A stretch of 52,532 bases of DNA from Mycobacterium sp. ACS1612 (GCF_001667505.1 NZ_LZHZ01000026.1:1-52532); one strand, 5' to 3'; positions 24,262 to 32,890 are shown, counted from the stretch's first letter. A program made the numbers and translations. The notes: a model not told the origin generated them from the sequence alone.

Positions 24262-24743
24262 GGCGTCCGTCCGCTGGACCCGATCGGGCGCACAGTGAAC
24301 ACGCTGGGCAGGTATTGGGTGAGACGTCCGCAGGTGCTGCACACCGGGCGGGTCCCCGATTGTGACGCCGTCTCACGCTTGTCGCCCACGTAAGTGGCAA
24401 TCGCCCCCTGCAAAGCTGTCAGGCAGGGTTGGCAGAGGATCTCGATGAGGTCGCCGGTTGGGCTCAACCCCGGCTGTTCGCATCCGTCGATGGCGTGTAT
24501 CTCGGCGACGGCTACCGCCGGTGCGCCACATGTAGTTCCGGTCGACACCCGCTGGGCGCTGCAGACGGGCTTGAGCGTGTTGAGTTGATCATCGATCGTC
24601 GGGACGGTGTCCGTCGCGGAGTCCGCTTTTCGATGGATTGGACGCCAGCCAGTTGCGGCAGCTTCCCGCATTCGATGCAGTAGCCACGGTGTTCTCGCCG
24701 CGCCGGACACCGCAGGCGATCGTCGACATTGACGGTGCTTCAT
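24258..24743 (-). CDS. Cys-rich (zinc-ribbon-like) hypothetical protein, 161 aa
   Basis: ATG 24743 is chosen for GTGGAGAAACCAG in front (GGAG, spacing 8). The C-terminal half has spaced Cys pairs (LKPVCSAQ, GTTCGAPAV, DGCEQPG, LCQPCLTAL, VCSTCGRLTQY) of the kind that bind Zn or an Fe-S cluster. The N-terminal part is Arg/His-rich. No family could be named. The promoter region carries copy B of the compound operator also found before the TrxR-like operon, so the gene may belong to the same regulon. The downstream membrane protein overlaps by 4 bp. Confidence 0.6.
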   Translation of the reverse strand: MKHRQCRRSPAVSGAARTPWLLHRMREAAATGWRPIHRKADSATDTVPTIDDQLNTLKPVCSAQRVSTGTTCGAPAVAVAEIHAIDGCEQPGLSPTGDLIEILCQPCLTALQGAIATYVGDKRETASQSGTRPVCSTCGRLTQYLPSVFTVRPIGSSGRTP

Positions 24744-24836
24744 CTGGTTTCTCCACTTGCGATGATGGCGTTGCACGGGCGGTCGGCGCAGCCAGTGCTT
24801 ACCGATCTGACCATCTGCTGAGCAGCCTCTACCGAC

Positions 24837-24881
24837 GTGGGATGAATGGTCATCACCCCACGACCCGATTCACCCGGGTGA
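24837..24881. promoter_or_regulatory. Compound operator, copy B (TCACCC half-sites)
   Basis: GTGGGATGAA, TGGTCATCACCC, 10 nt, then TTCACCCGGGTGA. It matches copy A (15033-15076) apart from two bases in the left 22 nt and one extra spacer base. It is about 100 bp upstream of the Cys-rich gene (minus strand; the same orientation as copy A to its operon) and 31-75 bp upstream of the enoyl-CoA hydratase start on the other strand. It could therefore control both. Confidence 0.65.
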
Positions 24882-24911
24882 CCGACCTGACCCGGTCACT
24901 AGGCTGAGGCC

Positions 24912-25664
24912 GTGTCCGATCCAGTTCTGGTCCAAGTCGACAACCACGTAGCCCTCGTCACCGTCAACGACCCCGAGCGCCGCAACGCCGTCACCGCGGA
25001 GATCTCGGCCGCCCTGCGTGCAGCGGTTGACGCCGCCGAGGCCAACCCCGATGTGCACGCGCTGATCGTCACGGGCGCGGGTAAGGCGTTCTGCGCCGGC
25101 GCGGACCTCACCGCGCTCGGCGCGGCCACCGAGGACGGCCTACGTACGATCTACGACGGTTTTCTCGCGGTGGCCAACTGCGCATTGCCGACCATCGCCG
25201 CGGTCAACGGTGCGGCGGTCGGCGCCGGATTGAACCTGGCCCTGGCCGCTGACGTCCGAATCGCTGGTCCCGCAGCACTTTTCGACCCACGCTTCCAGAA
25301 GCTTGGCATTCACCCCGGCGGGGGCGCCACCTGGATGCTGCAGCGCGCCGTCGGCCCGCAGGTAGCCCGCGCCTCCCTGCTGTTCGGGATGCGGTTCGAC
25401 GCCGAAGCCGCGGTGCGCTACGGGCTTGCACTGCAGATCGCCGACGATCCTGTGGCGGCCGCGCGTGAACTCGCCGCCGGACCTGCCGCCGCGCCCCGCG
25501 ACGTGGTCCTGGCCACCAAGGCGTCGATGCGCGCGACCGCCAATCCGGGCGTCGTCGACACCGATCAACATCGCATCGCGGTGGACACCGAACTGGGACC
25601 GCAAGCCACTTCGATCACCTCGCCCGAATTCGCCGAGAGGTTGGCCGCCGCGCAGCGAAAATGA
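24912..25664 (+). CDS. Enoyl-CoA hydratase/isomerase family protein
   Basis: A 250-aa crotonase-fold enzyme. Landmarks are an [10 protein letters not shown] start strand, the oxyanion-hole segment [12 protein letters not shown] (54-65), and [24 protein letters not shown]. The second-helix region [16 protein letters not shown] has a His-Pro-Gly-Gly where the catalytic Glu of classic hydratases often sits, so the exact reaction is unclear. GTG 24912 is preceded by TAGGCT (24900-24905), so transcription may start at or near the codon (leaderless). M. tuberculosis carries echA14 (Rv2486) near its bkd genes; orthology is plausible but not shown. Confidence 0.85.
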   Translation: MSDPVLVQVDNHVALVTVNDPERRNAVTAEISAALRAAVDAAEANPDVHALIVTGAGKAFCAGADLTALGAATEDGLRTIYDGFLAVANCALPTIAAVNGAAVGAGLNLALAADVRIAGPAALFDPRFQKLGIHPGGGATWMLQRAVGPQVARASLLFGMRFDAEAAVRYGLALQIADDPVAAARELAAGPAAAPRDVVLATKASMRATANPGVVDTDQHRIAVDTELGPQATSITSPEFAERLAAAQRK

Positions 25665-25723
25665 CCCCATCGTCAAAAGAGGCGCATACGCTGCAGTAGT
25701 CGGGGTCAGCAAAGGAGCGCGAG

Positions 25724-25981
25724 ATGAAAAAGCTGGCAGCAGCGGTGTGCGCCGCCATGGGGATGGCCGTGGTGCCGGTGGTGATGGCGCCAGTCGCCGA
25801 CGCGGACGTGTGCGCGGCCGGGGGCGGACGCCACTTCTCCGTCGGGGGTTGCACCAATATCGCGGGTGACGCGGCGGCGGTGGCCATCGCTTCGCAGCAC
25901 GTCCCGTACGTGCCCGGCGAGATCCCGTGCTACACCGCAGAAGGCGTGCCGTACTACACACCTCCTGGCCAACCCTGCTAG
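25724..25981 (+). CDS. Small exported Cys-containing protein, 85 aa
   Basis: ATG follows AAAGGAGCGCGAG. A signal peptide ([26 protein letters not shown], cleaved before DV) precedes a mature part of about 57 aa with four Cys ([28 protein letters not shown] at the end), likely two disulfides, and a [13 protein letters not shown] segment. This is a common type of small secreted actinobacterial protein of unknown function. It overlaps the stop of convergent bkdC by 4 bp, and the 59-bp gap from the hydratase gene suggests possible co-transcription. Confidence 0.75.
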   Translation: MKKLAAAVCAAMGMAVVPVVMAPVADADVCAAGGGRHFSVGGCTNIAGDAAAVAIASQHVPYVPGEIPCYTAEGVPYYTPPGQPC

Positions 25982-27156
25982 AGGTCGAGCAGCGCGAGTT
26001 CGGGCGTCTCGATGAGGTCGCGCAGTTCGGTGAGGAAGGCGGCGACCTGGGCGCCGTCGGCGATACGGTGGTCGAACGCACATGTCAGTGACATCGTCGG
26101 CCGAGCCACCACGTCGCCGTCCACCACCACCGGGCGCGGCTTCAGCGATCCCATTCCCAGGATCGCGGCCTCCGGGTAGTTGATCACCGGCACGCCGTCG
26201 TCCAACCCCAGTGCGCCGAAATTCGACACGGTGAACGTCGAGCCTTGTAACTGCGACGGTTTCAGCGTGCCCGCCCGTGCGTCGCGGATGAGTTGTGCCA
26301 CCACGGTCACGAACTCGCGCGTCGTCTTCGCATGCGCGTCGGTGATGACGGGCACCAGCAGCCCGCGCGGCGCGGCCACCCCGAACCCCAGATGCACCGC
26401 CGAATGCAGGTGGATCTGCGGGCCGTCGGTGGTCTCCAGCCATGTCGCGTTCAGGTGGGGGTGACGGCGCAGCGCGATGGTCAGCAGCCGCAGAATCAGC
26501 ACGAACGGGGTGACCGGTGATTCGTCGTCCACCGCGTCGCGGAACCGGTCACGCATTTCGAGCAGGCTGGTGCAGTCCACCTGGACGCCGGCATGTGCAT
26601 CGGGGATCTGCTTGCGGGACAGTGTCATCCGATGCGCCATCTCGGCCTGCACCCCGCGCACCGCGAGCATCTCCGGAGTCGGCGCCGACCGACCCGCCGC
26701 GGCCAGCACGTCCTCGCGCGTGATCACGCCGCCGGGGCCGGTGCCCGCAACAGCGGACAAGTCGACGTTCAGTTCGACGGCCAGCTTGCGCACCGGCGGC
26801 TTGGCCCGCGGCCGCTCACCGACCGATCTCCTTCTGCTGGAGTCCATCTCGTCGTCGGCGCCGTAGCCGACCAGGACCGGTTTGCGCGCAGTGCCGTTCG
26901 TCGACTCGGCCTCCGATGTCGCGATGCGCACCAGAACCGACCCGACGGTCAACGTGTCCCCTTCGGCGCCACCGAGTTCGGTGATCCGGCCCGCGAACGG
27001 GCTGGGAATCTCGACTTCGGCCTTGTTCGTCTCGACCGTGCACAACGTCTGGTTAAGTTCCACCTCGTCGCCCACCGCGACACTCCACCCGGTGATCGTC
27101 GCGTCTTCGAGGCCCTCGCCCAAATCAGGTACGAGAAACTCCTTGACCGCACTCAT
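25978..27156 (-). CDS. bkdC: Branched-chain 2-oxoacid dehydrogenase E2 (dihydrolipoyl acyltransferase)
   Basis: A 392-aa E2 subunit. It has an N-terminal lipoyl domain with Lys45 in [12 protein letters not shown], a peripheral-subunit-binding domain ([21 protein letters not shown] then [10 protein letters not shown]), and a CoA-acyltransferase domain ending in the catalytic AFDHRIADG (His about 363). It transfers the branched-chain acyl group from E1 to CoA. ATG 27156 follows GAGGAGGAGTCAAGGC. It is the third gene of the bkdABC operon (M. tuberculosis Rv2495c), separated from bkdB by 73 bp. E3 (lpd) is not in the window. Confidence 0.93.
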   Translation of the reverse strand: MSAVKEFLVPDLGEGLEDATITGWSVAVGDEVELNQTLCTVETNKAEVEIPSPFAGRITELGGAEGDTLTVGSVLVRIATSEAESTNGTARKPVLVGYGADDEMDSSRRRSVGERPRAKPPVRKLAVELNVDLSAVAGTGPGGVITREDVLAAAGRSAPTPEMLAVRGVQAEMAHRMTLSRKQIPDAHAGVQVDCTSLLEMRDRFRDAVDDESPVTPFVLILRLLTIALRRHPHLNATWLETTDGPQIHLHSAVHLGFGVAAPRGLLVPVITDAHAKTTREFVTVVAQLIRDARAGTLKPSQLQGSTFTVSNFGALGLDDGVPVINYPEAAILGMGSLKPRPVVVDGDVVARPTMSLTCAFDHRIADGAQVAAFLTELRDLIETPELALLDL

Positions 27157-27229
27157 GCCTTGACTCCTCCTCGTCCCCTGCCCTGCGGGCGTGGGCCGAC
27201 CGGTCCTCGCTCGTCGTCGCCTTCGGGAC

Positions 27230-28291
27230 TCACGGCTGCCCCATCGCACGTTCGACGCAGTCCAGTAACCGGTCGGGGCCCGGCAGCCACAGCTTCTCCA
27301 GCCGCGCCGGCGGGTAAGGCGTGTCGAACCCGGTGGCACGCAACACCGGCGCCTCGAGGTCGTAGAACAACTCCTCCTGGATGCGGGCGGCCAACTCGGC
27401 GCCGAAGCCCAGCGTGCGGGGACCCTCATGCATCACCACCGCGCGACCGGTCTTACGCACCGAGGCGGCCACGGTGTCGAAGTCCAACGGGTTCAGCGTC
27501 CGCAGGTCGACCACCTCCAGGCTCCAGCCCTGTTGGTCGGCGATGTCGGCCGCGCTGAGCGCGGTGGCGACCAGCGACCCGTACGTCACCACGGTGACAT
27601 CCGCACCGTCCCGTCGCACCGCGGCCTTACCGAACGGCACCGGAGGCGCGTCGGTGTCGACGGCCTCGCGGGTCCAGTAGCGCCGCTTCGGCTCCAGATA
27701 GATGACCGGATCCCGGCTGGCAATCGATTGCCGCAGTAGCCAATACGCGTCCGACGGCGTCGACGGCACCACGACCTTGAGGCCGGCGGTGTGGAGCCAG
27801 TAGCTCTCAGTGGACTCCGAGTGATGCTCCACCGCGCCGATGCCGCCGAACGACGGGATGCGGATGGTCACCGGCATATCGACATCACCGTGCGTGCGCA
27901 TGCGGTACTTCGCCAGGTGGCTGACCATCTGGTCGAAGGCGGGCGCAGCGAAGCCGTCGAACTGGATTTCCGGAACCGGCACCAGGCCGCGGATCGCCAA
28001 CCCGATGGCGATGCCGACGATGCCTGACTCGGCCAGCGGGGTGTCGAAACACCGCCGCTCCCCAAAGGTTTCGGTCAACCCCTCGGTGACTCGGAAGACG
28101 CCGCCCAACGTGGCGACGTCCTCGCCGAACACCAGCACCCGGTCGTCGGCCGCCATCGCATCGTGCAGGGCGCGGTTGATCGCCTGCGCCATGGTCAGCG
28201 TCGGCACGGTCGGCACGGACGTGAGCAGCGGTCCCCGCGGTTCCGGTACGTCGTCGCCGCGCATCGGGGGTCGTTCGATGATCTGTGTCAC
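27230..28291 (-). CDS. bkdB: Branched-chain 2-oxoacid dehydrogenase E1 beta
   Basis: A 353-aa protein matching Rv2496c through most of its length: [85 protein letters not shown], and the end [21 protein letters not shown]. It pairs with E1 alpha to decarboxylate 2-oxoacids from Leu, Ile and Val using TPP. The GTG start at 28291 is 1 nt after the bkdA stop, so the subunits are translationally coupled, as expected for a heterotetramer. Confidence 0.94.
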   Translation of the reverse strand: MTQIIERPPMRGDDVPEPRGPLLTSVPTVPTLTMAQAINRALHDAMAADDRVLVFGEDVATLGGVFRVTEGLTETFGERRCFDTPLAESGIVGIAIGLAIRGLVPVPEIQFDGFAAPAFDQMVSHLAKYRMRTHGDVDMPVTIRIPSFGGIGAVEHHSESTESYWLHTAGLKVVVPSTPSDAYWLLRQSIASRDPVIYLEPKRRYWTREAVDTDAPPVPFGKAAVRRDGADVTVVTYGSLVATALSAADIADQQGWSLEVVDLRTLNPLDFDTVAASVRKTGRAVVMHEGPRTLGFGAELAARIQEELFYDLEAPVLRATGFDTPYPPARLEKLWLPGPDRLLDCVERAMGQP

Positions 28292-28292
28292 G

Positions 28293-29384
28293 TCAGGCCT
28301 CCTTCGCCAACTCGGCCAGCAGTTGCTGCCGCTGGCGTACCAGATCCGGGGTGATGTCGTGGTAGACCGTGTCGAACATCTCGCCGACGTCGAAGTCCTC
28401 AGCGCCGACGATGGATTCGCGTAGTTCGGTTCGCAGTCGCTTCGACTTGGCGTCGACGCGTGCCTCCAGTCGATCGGTCCACACGCCGACGGTCTGTAAG
28501 TAGGTGCGGTAGCGAGCGATCGGGTCCAGCGCCGCCCAGTGGTCGACCTCCTGCTGCGACCGGTATCGCGTCGGATCGTCGGAGGTGGTGTGCGGGCCCA
28601 TCCGGTAGGTGACGGCTTCGATCAGCGTTGGCCCGCCGCCGTCGCGGGCACGCTGTGCCGCCTCGGCGACCACGGCGTAGCACGCCAACACGTCGTTGCC
28701 GTCGACGCGGACGCCGGGCATGCCATACCCGATCGCTCTGTGCGCGATCGACGGCCCAGCCATCTGATGGGCCACCGGCACCGAGATGGCCCACTGGTTG
28801 TTCTGGATGAAGAAGACACACGGCACACCGAACACGGCGGCGAAGTTCAGCGCCTCGTGCGCGTCGCCCTCGCTGGTGGCGCCGTCGCCGAGGAATGCGA
28901 GCGTGACCGAATCCTCGCCCAACCGCTGGGCGCCCATCGCCGCGCCAACCGCGTGCAGGCCGTGGGTGCCGATCGGGATGGCGATCGGGGCGACACACTT
29001 GTCGGTGAAGCCGAGTCCGCCGTGCCATTTGCCCCGCCACACGGCACCCATCTGAGCCGGCGTGATGCCGCGCAGCAGGAAGGCGCCGATCTCGCGGTAC
29101 TGCGGAAACAGCCAGTCGGTCTTGCGCAGGCAGGCCGCTGCACCGATTTGCGCGGCTTCCTGACCGCGGCACGACGCGAACAACGCCAGTTCGCCCTGCC
29201 GTTGCAGGTTGACGAATTCGCTGTCGAGGTCGCGCGTGACAACCATCAGCTCGTAGAGCCAGCTCAGCGTTTCCGGTGGGAGATCGCGGCTGTAACGATC
29301 CTCGGCTGTCGGTGTCCCATCGGGGTCCACCAGCCGGATCGGGGAGAGATCGACGCTCTCCGCATCCGCAGACACTTCGGCCAT
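28293..29384 (-). CDS. bkdA: Branched-chain 2-oxoacid dehydrogenase E1 alpha
   Basis: A 363-aa protein (Rv2497c type) starting at ATG 29384 with AAGGAGG 5 nt upstream. The TPP-binding motif is GDGATSEGDAHEALNFAAVF followed by IQNNQWAIS. Other landmarks are CRGQEAAQIGAAACL, RMGPHTTSDDPTRYR and the phosphorylation-loop region typical of E1 alpha. It is the first gene of the operon. In M. tuberculosis citE lies directly upstream; here a carbohydrate gene module intervenes, so bkdABC needs its own promoter in 29385-29500. Confidence 0.93.
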   Translation of the reverse strand: MAEVSADAESVDLSPIRLVDPDGTPTAEDRYSRDLPPETLSWLYELMVVTRDLDSEFVNLQRQGELALFASCRGQEAAQIGAAACLRKTDWLFPQYREIGAFLLRGITPAQMGAVWRGKWHGGLGFTDKCVAPIAIPIGTHGLHAVGAAMGAQRLGEDSVTLAFLGDGATSEGDAHEALNFAAVFGVPCVFFIQNNQWAISVPVAHQMAGPSIAHRAIGYGMPGVRVDGNDVLACYAVVAEAAQRARDGGGPTLIEAVTYRMGPHTTSDDPTRYRSQQEVDHWAALDPIARYRTYLQTVGVWTDRLEARVDAKSKRLRTELRESIVGAEDFDVGEMFDTVYHDITPDLVRQRQQLLAELAKEA

Positions 29385-29806
29385 ACCGCCTCCTTCAGGT
29401 CCCAGTCGCGGCATGTTTCGCCGTTAGACCGTGCGGTGCTCAGCGCGGAGGCGTTCAGAGCAAAATCCCTGGTAAGGGGCTATCCCACTAGCTACCGGGG
29501 TGTGGAGCTAGCCGGACGATGCGCTCTGCTCGCCGCAGCACTGGGGCAACCTCCATTATGCCGTTGCCGTTGAGTGTGTGTTTTCTAACACGCTTATGCG
29601 GCGTCCCGTTGCAGGGACCTTGGCCTGCTCTGCAACTGCGCGGCATCAGTGCAGACGTGCCGCTGTCCGCGGCGCTGACCGTCGCACCGCGCGCGCCGCG
29701 CTGGCCGGACGGGCCACTGCGCGGGCGGCGAATCGGCTCACGGGAACTGAACGGTCGGGATGCTCCTGCTCCCGGAACCATTCCCCCAAGAGCACGACCT
29801 GAGTAG
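29385..29806. other. Gene-free junction region upstream of bkdA and the sugar module
   Basis: A 486-bp gap (29385-29870) between divergent units. It contains two inverted repeats: CTAGCT/AGCTAG at 29488-29511, and GTGTT TTCT AACAC at 29578-29591. It must hold the promoters of bkdABC and of the MFS gene. Overlapping frames on both strands are GC-driven, lack Shine-Dalgarno sequences and show no protein-like composition. No copy of the GTTA-N8-TAAC BkaR-type operator was seen. Confidence 0.5.
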
Positions 29807-29822
29807 CGTGATTTAGATCACA
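29807..29822 (+). promoter_or_regulatory. CRP-like binding site
   Basis: CGTGA TTTAGA TCACA matches the mycobacterial CRP pattern (C/TGTGA-N6-TCACG/A) at every fixed position. It lies 49 bp upstream of the MFS start. cAMP-CRP control would fit a sugar-uptake operon. Confidence 0.6.
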
Positions 29823-29870
29823 GGTCTGGGGGGATCTGAACGGCTCTCGATGACGAGGGGGACGCCGAAT

Positions 29871-31196
29871 ATGACGACCACTGAGCACGCCGATCAACCC
29901 GCCGAATTGCCGACCACCAAGGCGAAACCAGCCTTGGTCTACCCGAAGATGTGGGTGCTGTTCGGCGTCCTCATCTGCTGTTTTACTGCGTGGGGGGTGG
30001 CGGCGGACCTCACCACTCCAATGGTGGCGGGCTTCAAGCGCATCTTCGATATGAGCACGTTCCAGGCCTCGCTGGTTCAGCTGGCGTACTTCGGGGCGTA
30101 CTTCTTGCTAGCAATTCCGGCCGCGTTCATCAATCAGCGGTTCGGATACAAGGCAGGTCTTCTGACAGGCCTTCTGCTTGCCGCGATGGGCGCGTTTGCG
30201 TTCTATCCGGCGAGCAAGCTCATGACGTACGAAGCCTTCCTGGTCGCGTTGTTCGCCATAGCCGCGGGCTGCTCGATACTTGAGACTTCTGCCAACCCTT
30301 ACGTCCTTTCGCTGGGGCCGGAAAAAACCGCGACACGGCGGCTCAACTTCGCGCAAGCCTTCAACCCTGTGGGCACAAACATCGGTGTCCTGCTGGCCGC
30401 CACCCTGATCCTGCCCAAGTTGGACGAGCCGGTGAATATGGCGAATCTGTCGCCTGCGGAGGTACGGACGATCCGCGCGGGTGAACTCGGCGCGGTGATG
30501 GGCCCCTATCTCGGTCTTGGATTTGTATTGATTGCCATAGCGTTTGTTTTTGCGTTCCAGAAGTCCCCGAAAATCGTCGAAGAATACCCGTCGGGCGACC
30601 TGGAAGGAAAATCACCATTGAAGATTCTGGTGTCGAATAAGCGCTATGTGTTCGGCGTAATAGCGCAATTCTTCAACGTCGCGGCCCAGGTCTGCACATG
30701 GACATACCTCATCCAGTACTCACAACAGGCGCTGGGTGGATCGCTGCAGTTGGGCGGATTCCTGCTACAGGTGAGCCTGATCGTGTTCCTTATCTCGCGA
30801 TTCATCATGACCTGGGTGATCGGGCGGATTCGCGCGACGGCTGTTCTCTCAGTTCTCGGGGCGCTCGCGGTATTACTCTGCATTTTTGCGATGTTCTCTC
30901 CCAACGTGGCCGGCGTTGTGGCTCTCGTCGCAGTGTCCTTCTGCTTATCGCTCATGTTTCCGACGATCTACGGGGTGGCTCTCAAGGGACTGGGACCCGC
31001 GACAAAATTCGGCGCCGCGGGCCTGGTGATGGCAATCGTGGGTGGGGCGATCATGCCTTTGGTCCAGGGCCGACTGCTCGACGCGACGAGTCCCGCGATC
31101 TCGTTCGTGGTACCTGCTTTCTGCTTCGCAGTCGTGACTAGCTTTGCTCTCTTCGATCTGAAGGCGGAACCGAACCCGGTTGGAGAACGCGCATGA
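29871..31196 (+). CDS. FucP-like MFS sugar:proton symporter
   Basis: A 441-aa protein with about 12 membrane helices, of the fucose/glucose/galactose permease (FucP) type. Markers are FGVLICCFTAWGVAADLTTPM, LVQLAYFGAYFLLAIPAAFIN, RFGYKAGLLTGL, ETSANPYVLSLGPEKTATRRLNF split around TSAN, and AQAFNPVGTNIGVLLA. ATG 29871 has AGGGGGA upstream. It would import a hexose or deoxy-sugar. The stop overlaps the start of the solute-binding lipoprotein (ATGA). It is the first gene of the plus-strand carbohydrate module inserted between bkdA and citE, and its base composition (more A/T in third positions around 30500-30950) differs from its neighbours. Confidence 0.85.
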   Translation: MTTTEHADQPAELPTTKAKPALVYPKMWVLFGVLICCFTAWGVAADLTTPMVAGFKRIFDMSTFQASLVQLAYFGAYFLLAIPAAFINQRFGYKAGLLTGLLLAAMGAFAFYPASKLMTYEAFLVALFAIAAGCSILETSANPYVLSLGPEKTATRRLNFAQAFNPVGTNIGVLLAATLILPKLDEPVNMANLSPAEVRTIRAGELGAVMGPYLGLGFVLIAIAFVFAFQKSPKIVEEYPSGDLEGKSPLKILVSNKRYVFGVIAQFFNVAAQVCTWTYLIQYSQQALGGSLQLGGFLLQVSLIVFLISRFIMTWVIGRIRATAVLSVLGALAVLLCIFAMFSPNVAGVVALVAVSFCLSLMFPTIYGVALKGLGPATKFGAAGLVMAIVGGAIMPLVQGRLLDATSPAISFVVPAFCFAVVTSFALFDLKAEPNPVGERA

Positions 31197-32467
31197 AACG
31201 CTACTGGATCCTTGCGCTGGCATTGGTCGTCGCGGCATGCGGCGGTGGCGGACAAGCGGCCAACTTCAAAGATGCAACTGACCGACTTGAGGTTGTCTCG
31301 TGGTGGGTGTCGCCGTCCGAGCATCCGGCTTTCGAGGTATTGCTGAACGCCTTCAGGTCAGCCAATCCGAAAGTGAATGTGATCGATGGTGCAATCGCCG
31401 GTGGTGGTGGGAGCAATGTGCAGGTCGCGCTCGCCGCACGCCTGCGGGCTGGTGATCCGCCCGATGTGTGGCAGACATTCCTGGGCAGTTCGCTTCGCGC
31501 TTGGGTCGACGCCGGCCGGATCGCAGACGTGTCCGCCGTGTACGAACGCACGGGCCTGGACCACACCATGCCAGCGACATTGCTCGACGCGGCCACTTAT
31601 CGTGTCAAGGCCTGGGGCGTGCCCACCGGGTCACACCGCGGCAATAACCTTTGGTTCAACCTGCGCGTGCTGCATGACGCCGGCATCGCTGTTCCGGCCG
31701 CCGGCTACACCTCGGAGAATTTCGCCAGTGACCTGGCCAAAGTAGCGGCAGCCGGACGAACACCGTTGTGCTTGGGCGGTAAAGATCGCTTCACTGCCAC
31801 AGAGCTTTTCGAGAACACTCTGCTCGGCGTCATCGGCCGCGATGGCTGGGCCAAGATTCGTGACGACTCATTCGACTGGACGGGTCCGCAGCTCAAAGAC
31901 GCGCTGACCCGATTCGGCGACGTCGTGTCCCGCGCCGATCCAAGTGCCGGTGCCCTGACGTGGGATCAAGCGGCGAAGAAGTTGGCGTCCGGCGATTGCG
32001 CTTTCCTGTCGATGAACGATTCCGTTTATGGGGAGCTCGTTGCGAACGGCGCCGCCGAAGGCAAGGACTTCGGATACGTGCCCTATCCCGGGACTGCGGG
32101 CGCCTATCTGGCGATTGTGGATACCTTCGTCGTGTCGGCTCAGGCCAAAGACGGGCTAAATGCCATCAAGTTCCTCGAGACGATCGCTGATCCCAAGACG
32201 TCGCTCGCTTTCAACAAGGTGAAGGGCTCCGTGCCGATACGAAACGACGTCGATGTGTCCTCGCTACCCGCCTATCAGCGTCAGGCGTCCGAGGCGTTGT
32301 GGCACGACAAAATTCTGTTATCGATGACGCACGGCGAGCTTATGCCATCCGCCTTCCAGCAGGCGCTCTACGACGCGGTGGCGGCATTCGTGCAAAGTAA
32401 GAATTCGAAGTCGTTCATCGACACGCTGCAAAATTCCATCGCCGTCCCGATTCCGGGGGGGCGATGA
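31193..32467 (+). CDS. Sugar-binding lipoprotein (ABC-type family 1 SBP)
   Basis: A 424-aa lipoprotein. The signal MKRYWILALALVVAAC with lipobox VAAC precedes a periplasmic-binding fold of the glucose/oligosaccharide type: LEVVSWWVSPSEHPAFEVLL, ARLRAGDPPDVWQTFLGSSL, GVPTGSHRGNNLWFNLRVL, LTWDQAAKKLASGDCAFLSM, FVVSAQAKDGLNAIKFLETI and a C-terminal SFIDTLQNSIA. Such proteins normally feed ABC permeases, but no permease or ATPase gene is adjacent. Instead the start overlaps the MFS stop by 4 bp. It may deliver sugar to the carrier, act as a sensor, or be an orphan of a lost ABC operon. Confidence 0.85.
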   Translation: MKRYWILALALVVAACGGGGQAANFKDATDRLEVVSWWVSPSEHPAFEVLLNAFRSANPKVNVIDGAIAGGGGSNVQVALAARLRAGDPPDVWQTFLGSSLRAWVDAGRIADVSAVYERTGLDHTMPATLLDAATYRVKAWGVPTGSHRGNNLWFNLRVLHDAGIAVPAAGYTSENFASDLAKVAAAGRTPLCLGGKDRFTATELFENTLLGVIGRDGWAKIRDDSFDWTGPQLKDALTRFGDVVSRADPSAGALTWDQAAKKLASGDCAFLSMNDSVYGELVANGAAEGKDFGYVPYPGTAGAYLAIVDTFVVSAQAKDGLNAIKFLETIADPKTSLAFNKVKGSVPIRNDVDVSSLPAYQRQASEALWHDKILLSMTHGELMPSAFQQALYDAVAAFVQSKNSKSFIDTLQNSIAVPIPGGR

Positions 32468-32503
32468 CGTCCCTTTACGGTCCGCCAGCGGAAGGAATGG
32501 CTC

Positions 32504-32815
32504 ATGAGCCACCAGGTTAGTCAGGACAAACCGCTGTTCCTGGTTGTCACCATCAAGCCTCGGCTCGACCGGCTCAACGAAGCTGAGGCGCAGCTGCAGT
32601 CGATGCGGCAAAACACCCTCAAGGAGCCGGGCTGCGTGTTCATGCACCTCGTCCAGCCCCAGGACGATCGGGACACGTGGGTGATGCTCGAGATGTTCCG
32701 TTCGCGCGCCGCATGGGACGAGCACATGCGCCAGCCCTACAACACCGAGGGCAACAAGATTCTCGAAGGTCTCCTGCGCGAGCCGTCCGACCTCCGCCTG
32801 CTTGACGAGAAATAG
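32504..32815 (+). CDS. ABM-domain putative quinol monooxygenase
   Basis: A 103-aa dimeric alpha/beta-barrel protein of the antibiotic-biosynthesis-monooxygenase family (PF03992, YgiN-like). The fold landmarks are FLVVTIKPRLDRLNEAEAQL, an EPGCVFMHLVQPQDD strand pair, TWVMLEMFRSRAAWDEHMRQP and a final short strand. These enzymes oxidise quinols or aromatic substrates without a cofactor, but many have unknown roles. It starts 36 nt after the binding-protein stop, with GGAAGG in front. Its function in a sugar module is not evident; it may detoxify reactive intermediates. Confidence 0.82.
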   Translation: MSHQVSQDKPLFLVVTIKPRLDRLNEAEAQLQSMRQNTLKEPGCVFMHLVQPQDDRDTWVMLEMFRSRAAWDEHMRQPYNTEGNKILEGLLREPSDLRLLDEK

Positions 32816-32856
32816 GAAACCGCGAAGCGAACGACCGCGTTTCCGAAGCGACGATC

Positions 32857-32890
32857 TGGAGCCGGTGACGGGACTCGGACCCGTAGTCGG
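32857..32890 (-). other. tRNA 3'-end-like fragment (possible attachment-site scar)
   Basis: The minus strand reads a T-arm-like stem-loop (ACGGG TCCGAGT CCCGT) and then CACCGGCTCCA, the layout of a tRNA T-arm, acceptor 3' strand and CCA. No 5' half folds with it, so this is not a tRNA gene. It lies between the monooxygenase and the dehydrogenase gene, at the point where gene content changes from transport to metabolism. tRNA 3' ends are common integration sites, so a relic att site is possible. Chance is not excluded. Confidence 0.35.

Noticed and set aside
29488..29806. Frames on both strands between bkdA and the MFS gene
   Set aside because: They overlap each other, lack Shine-Dalgarno sequences and show no domain-like sequence. 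The region is better read as promoter DNA and a junction.
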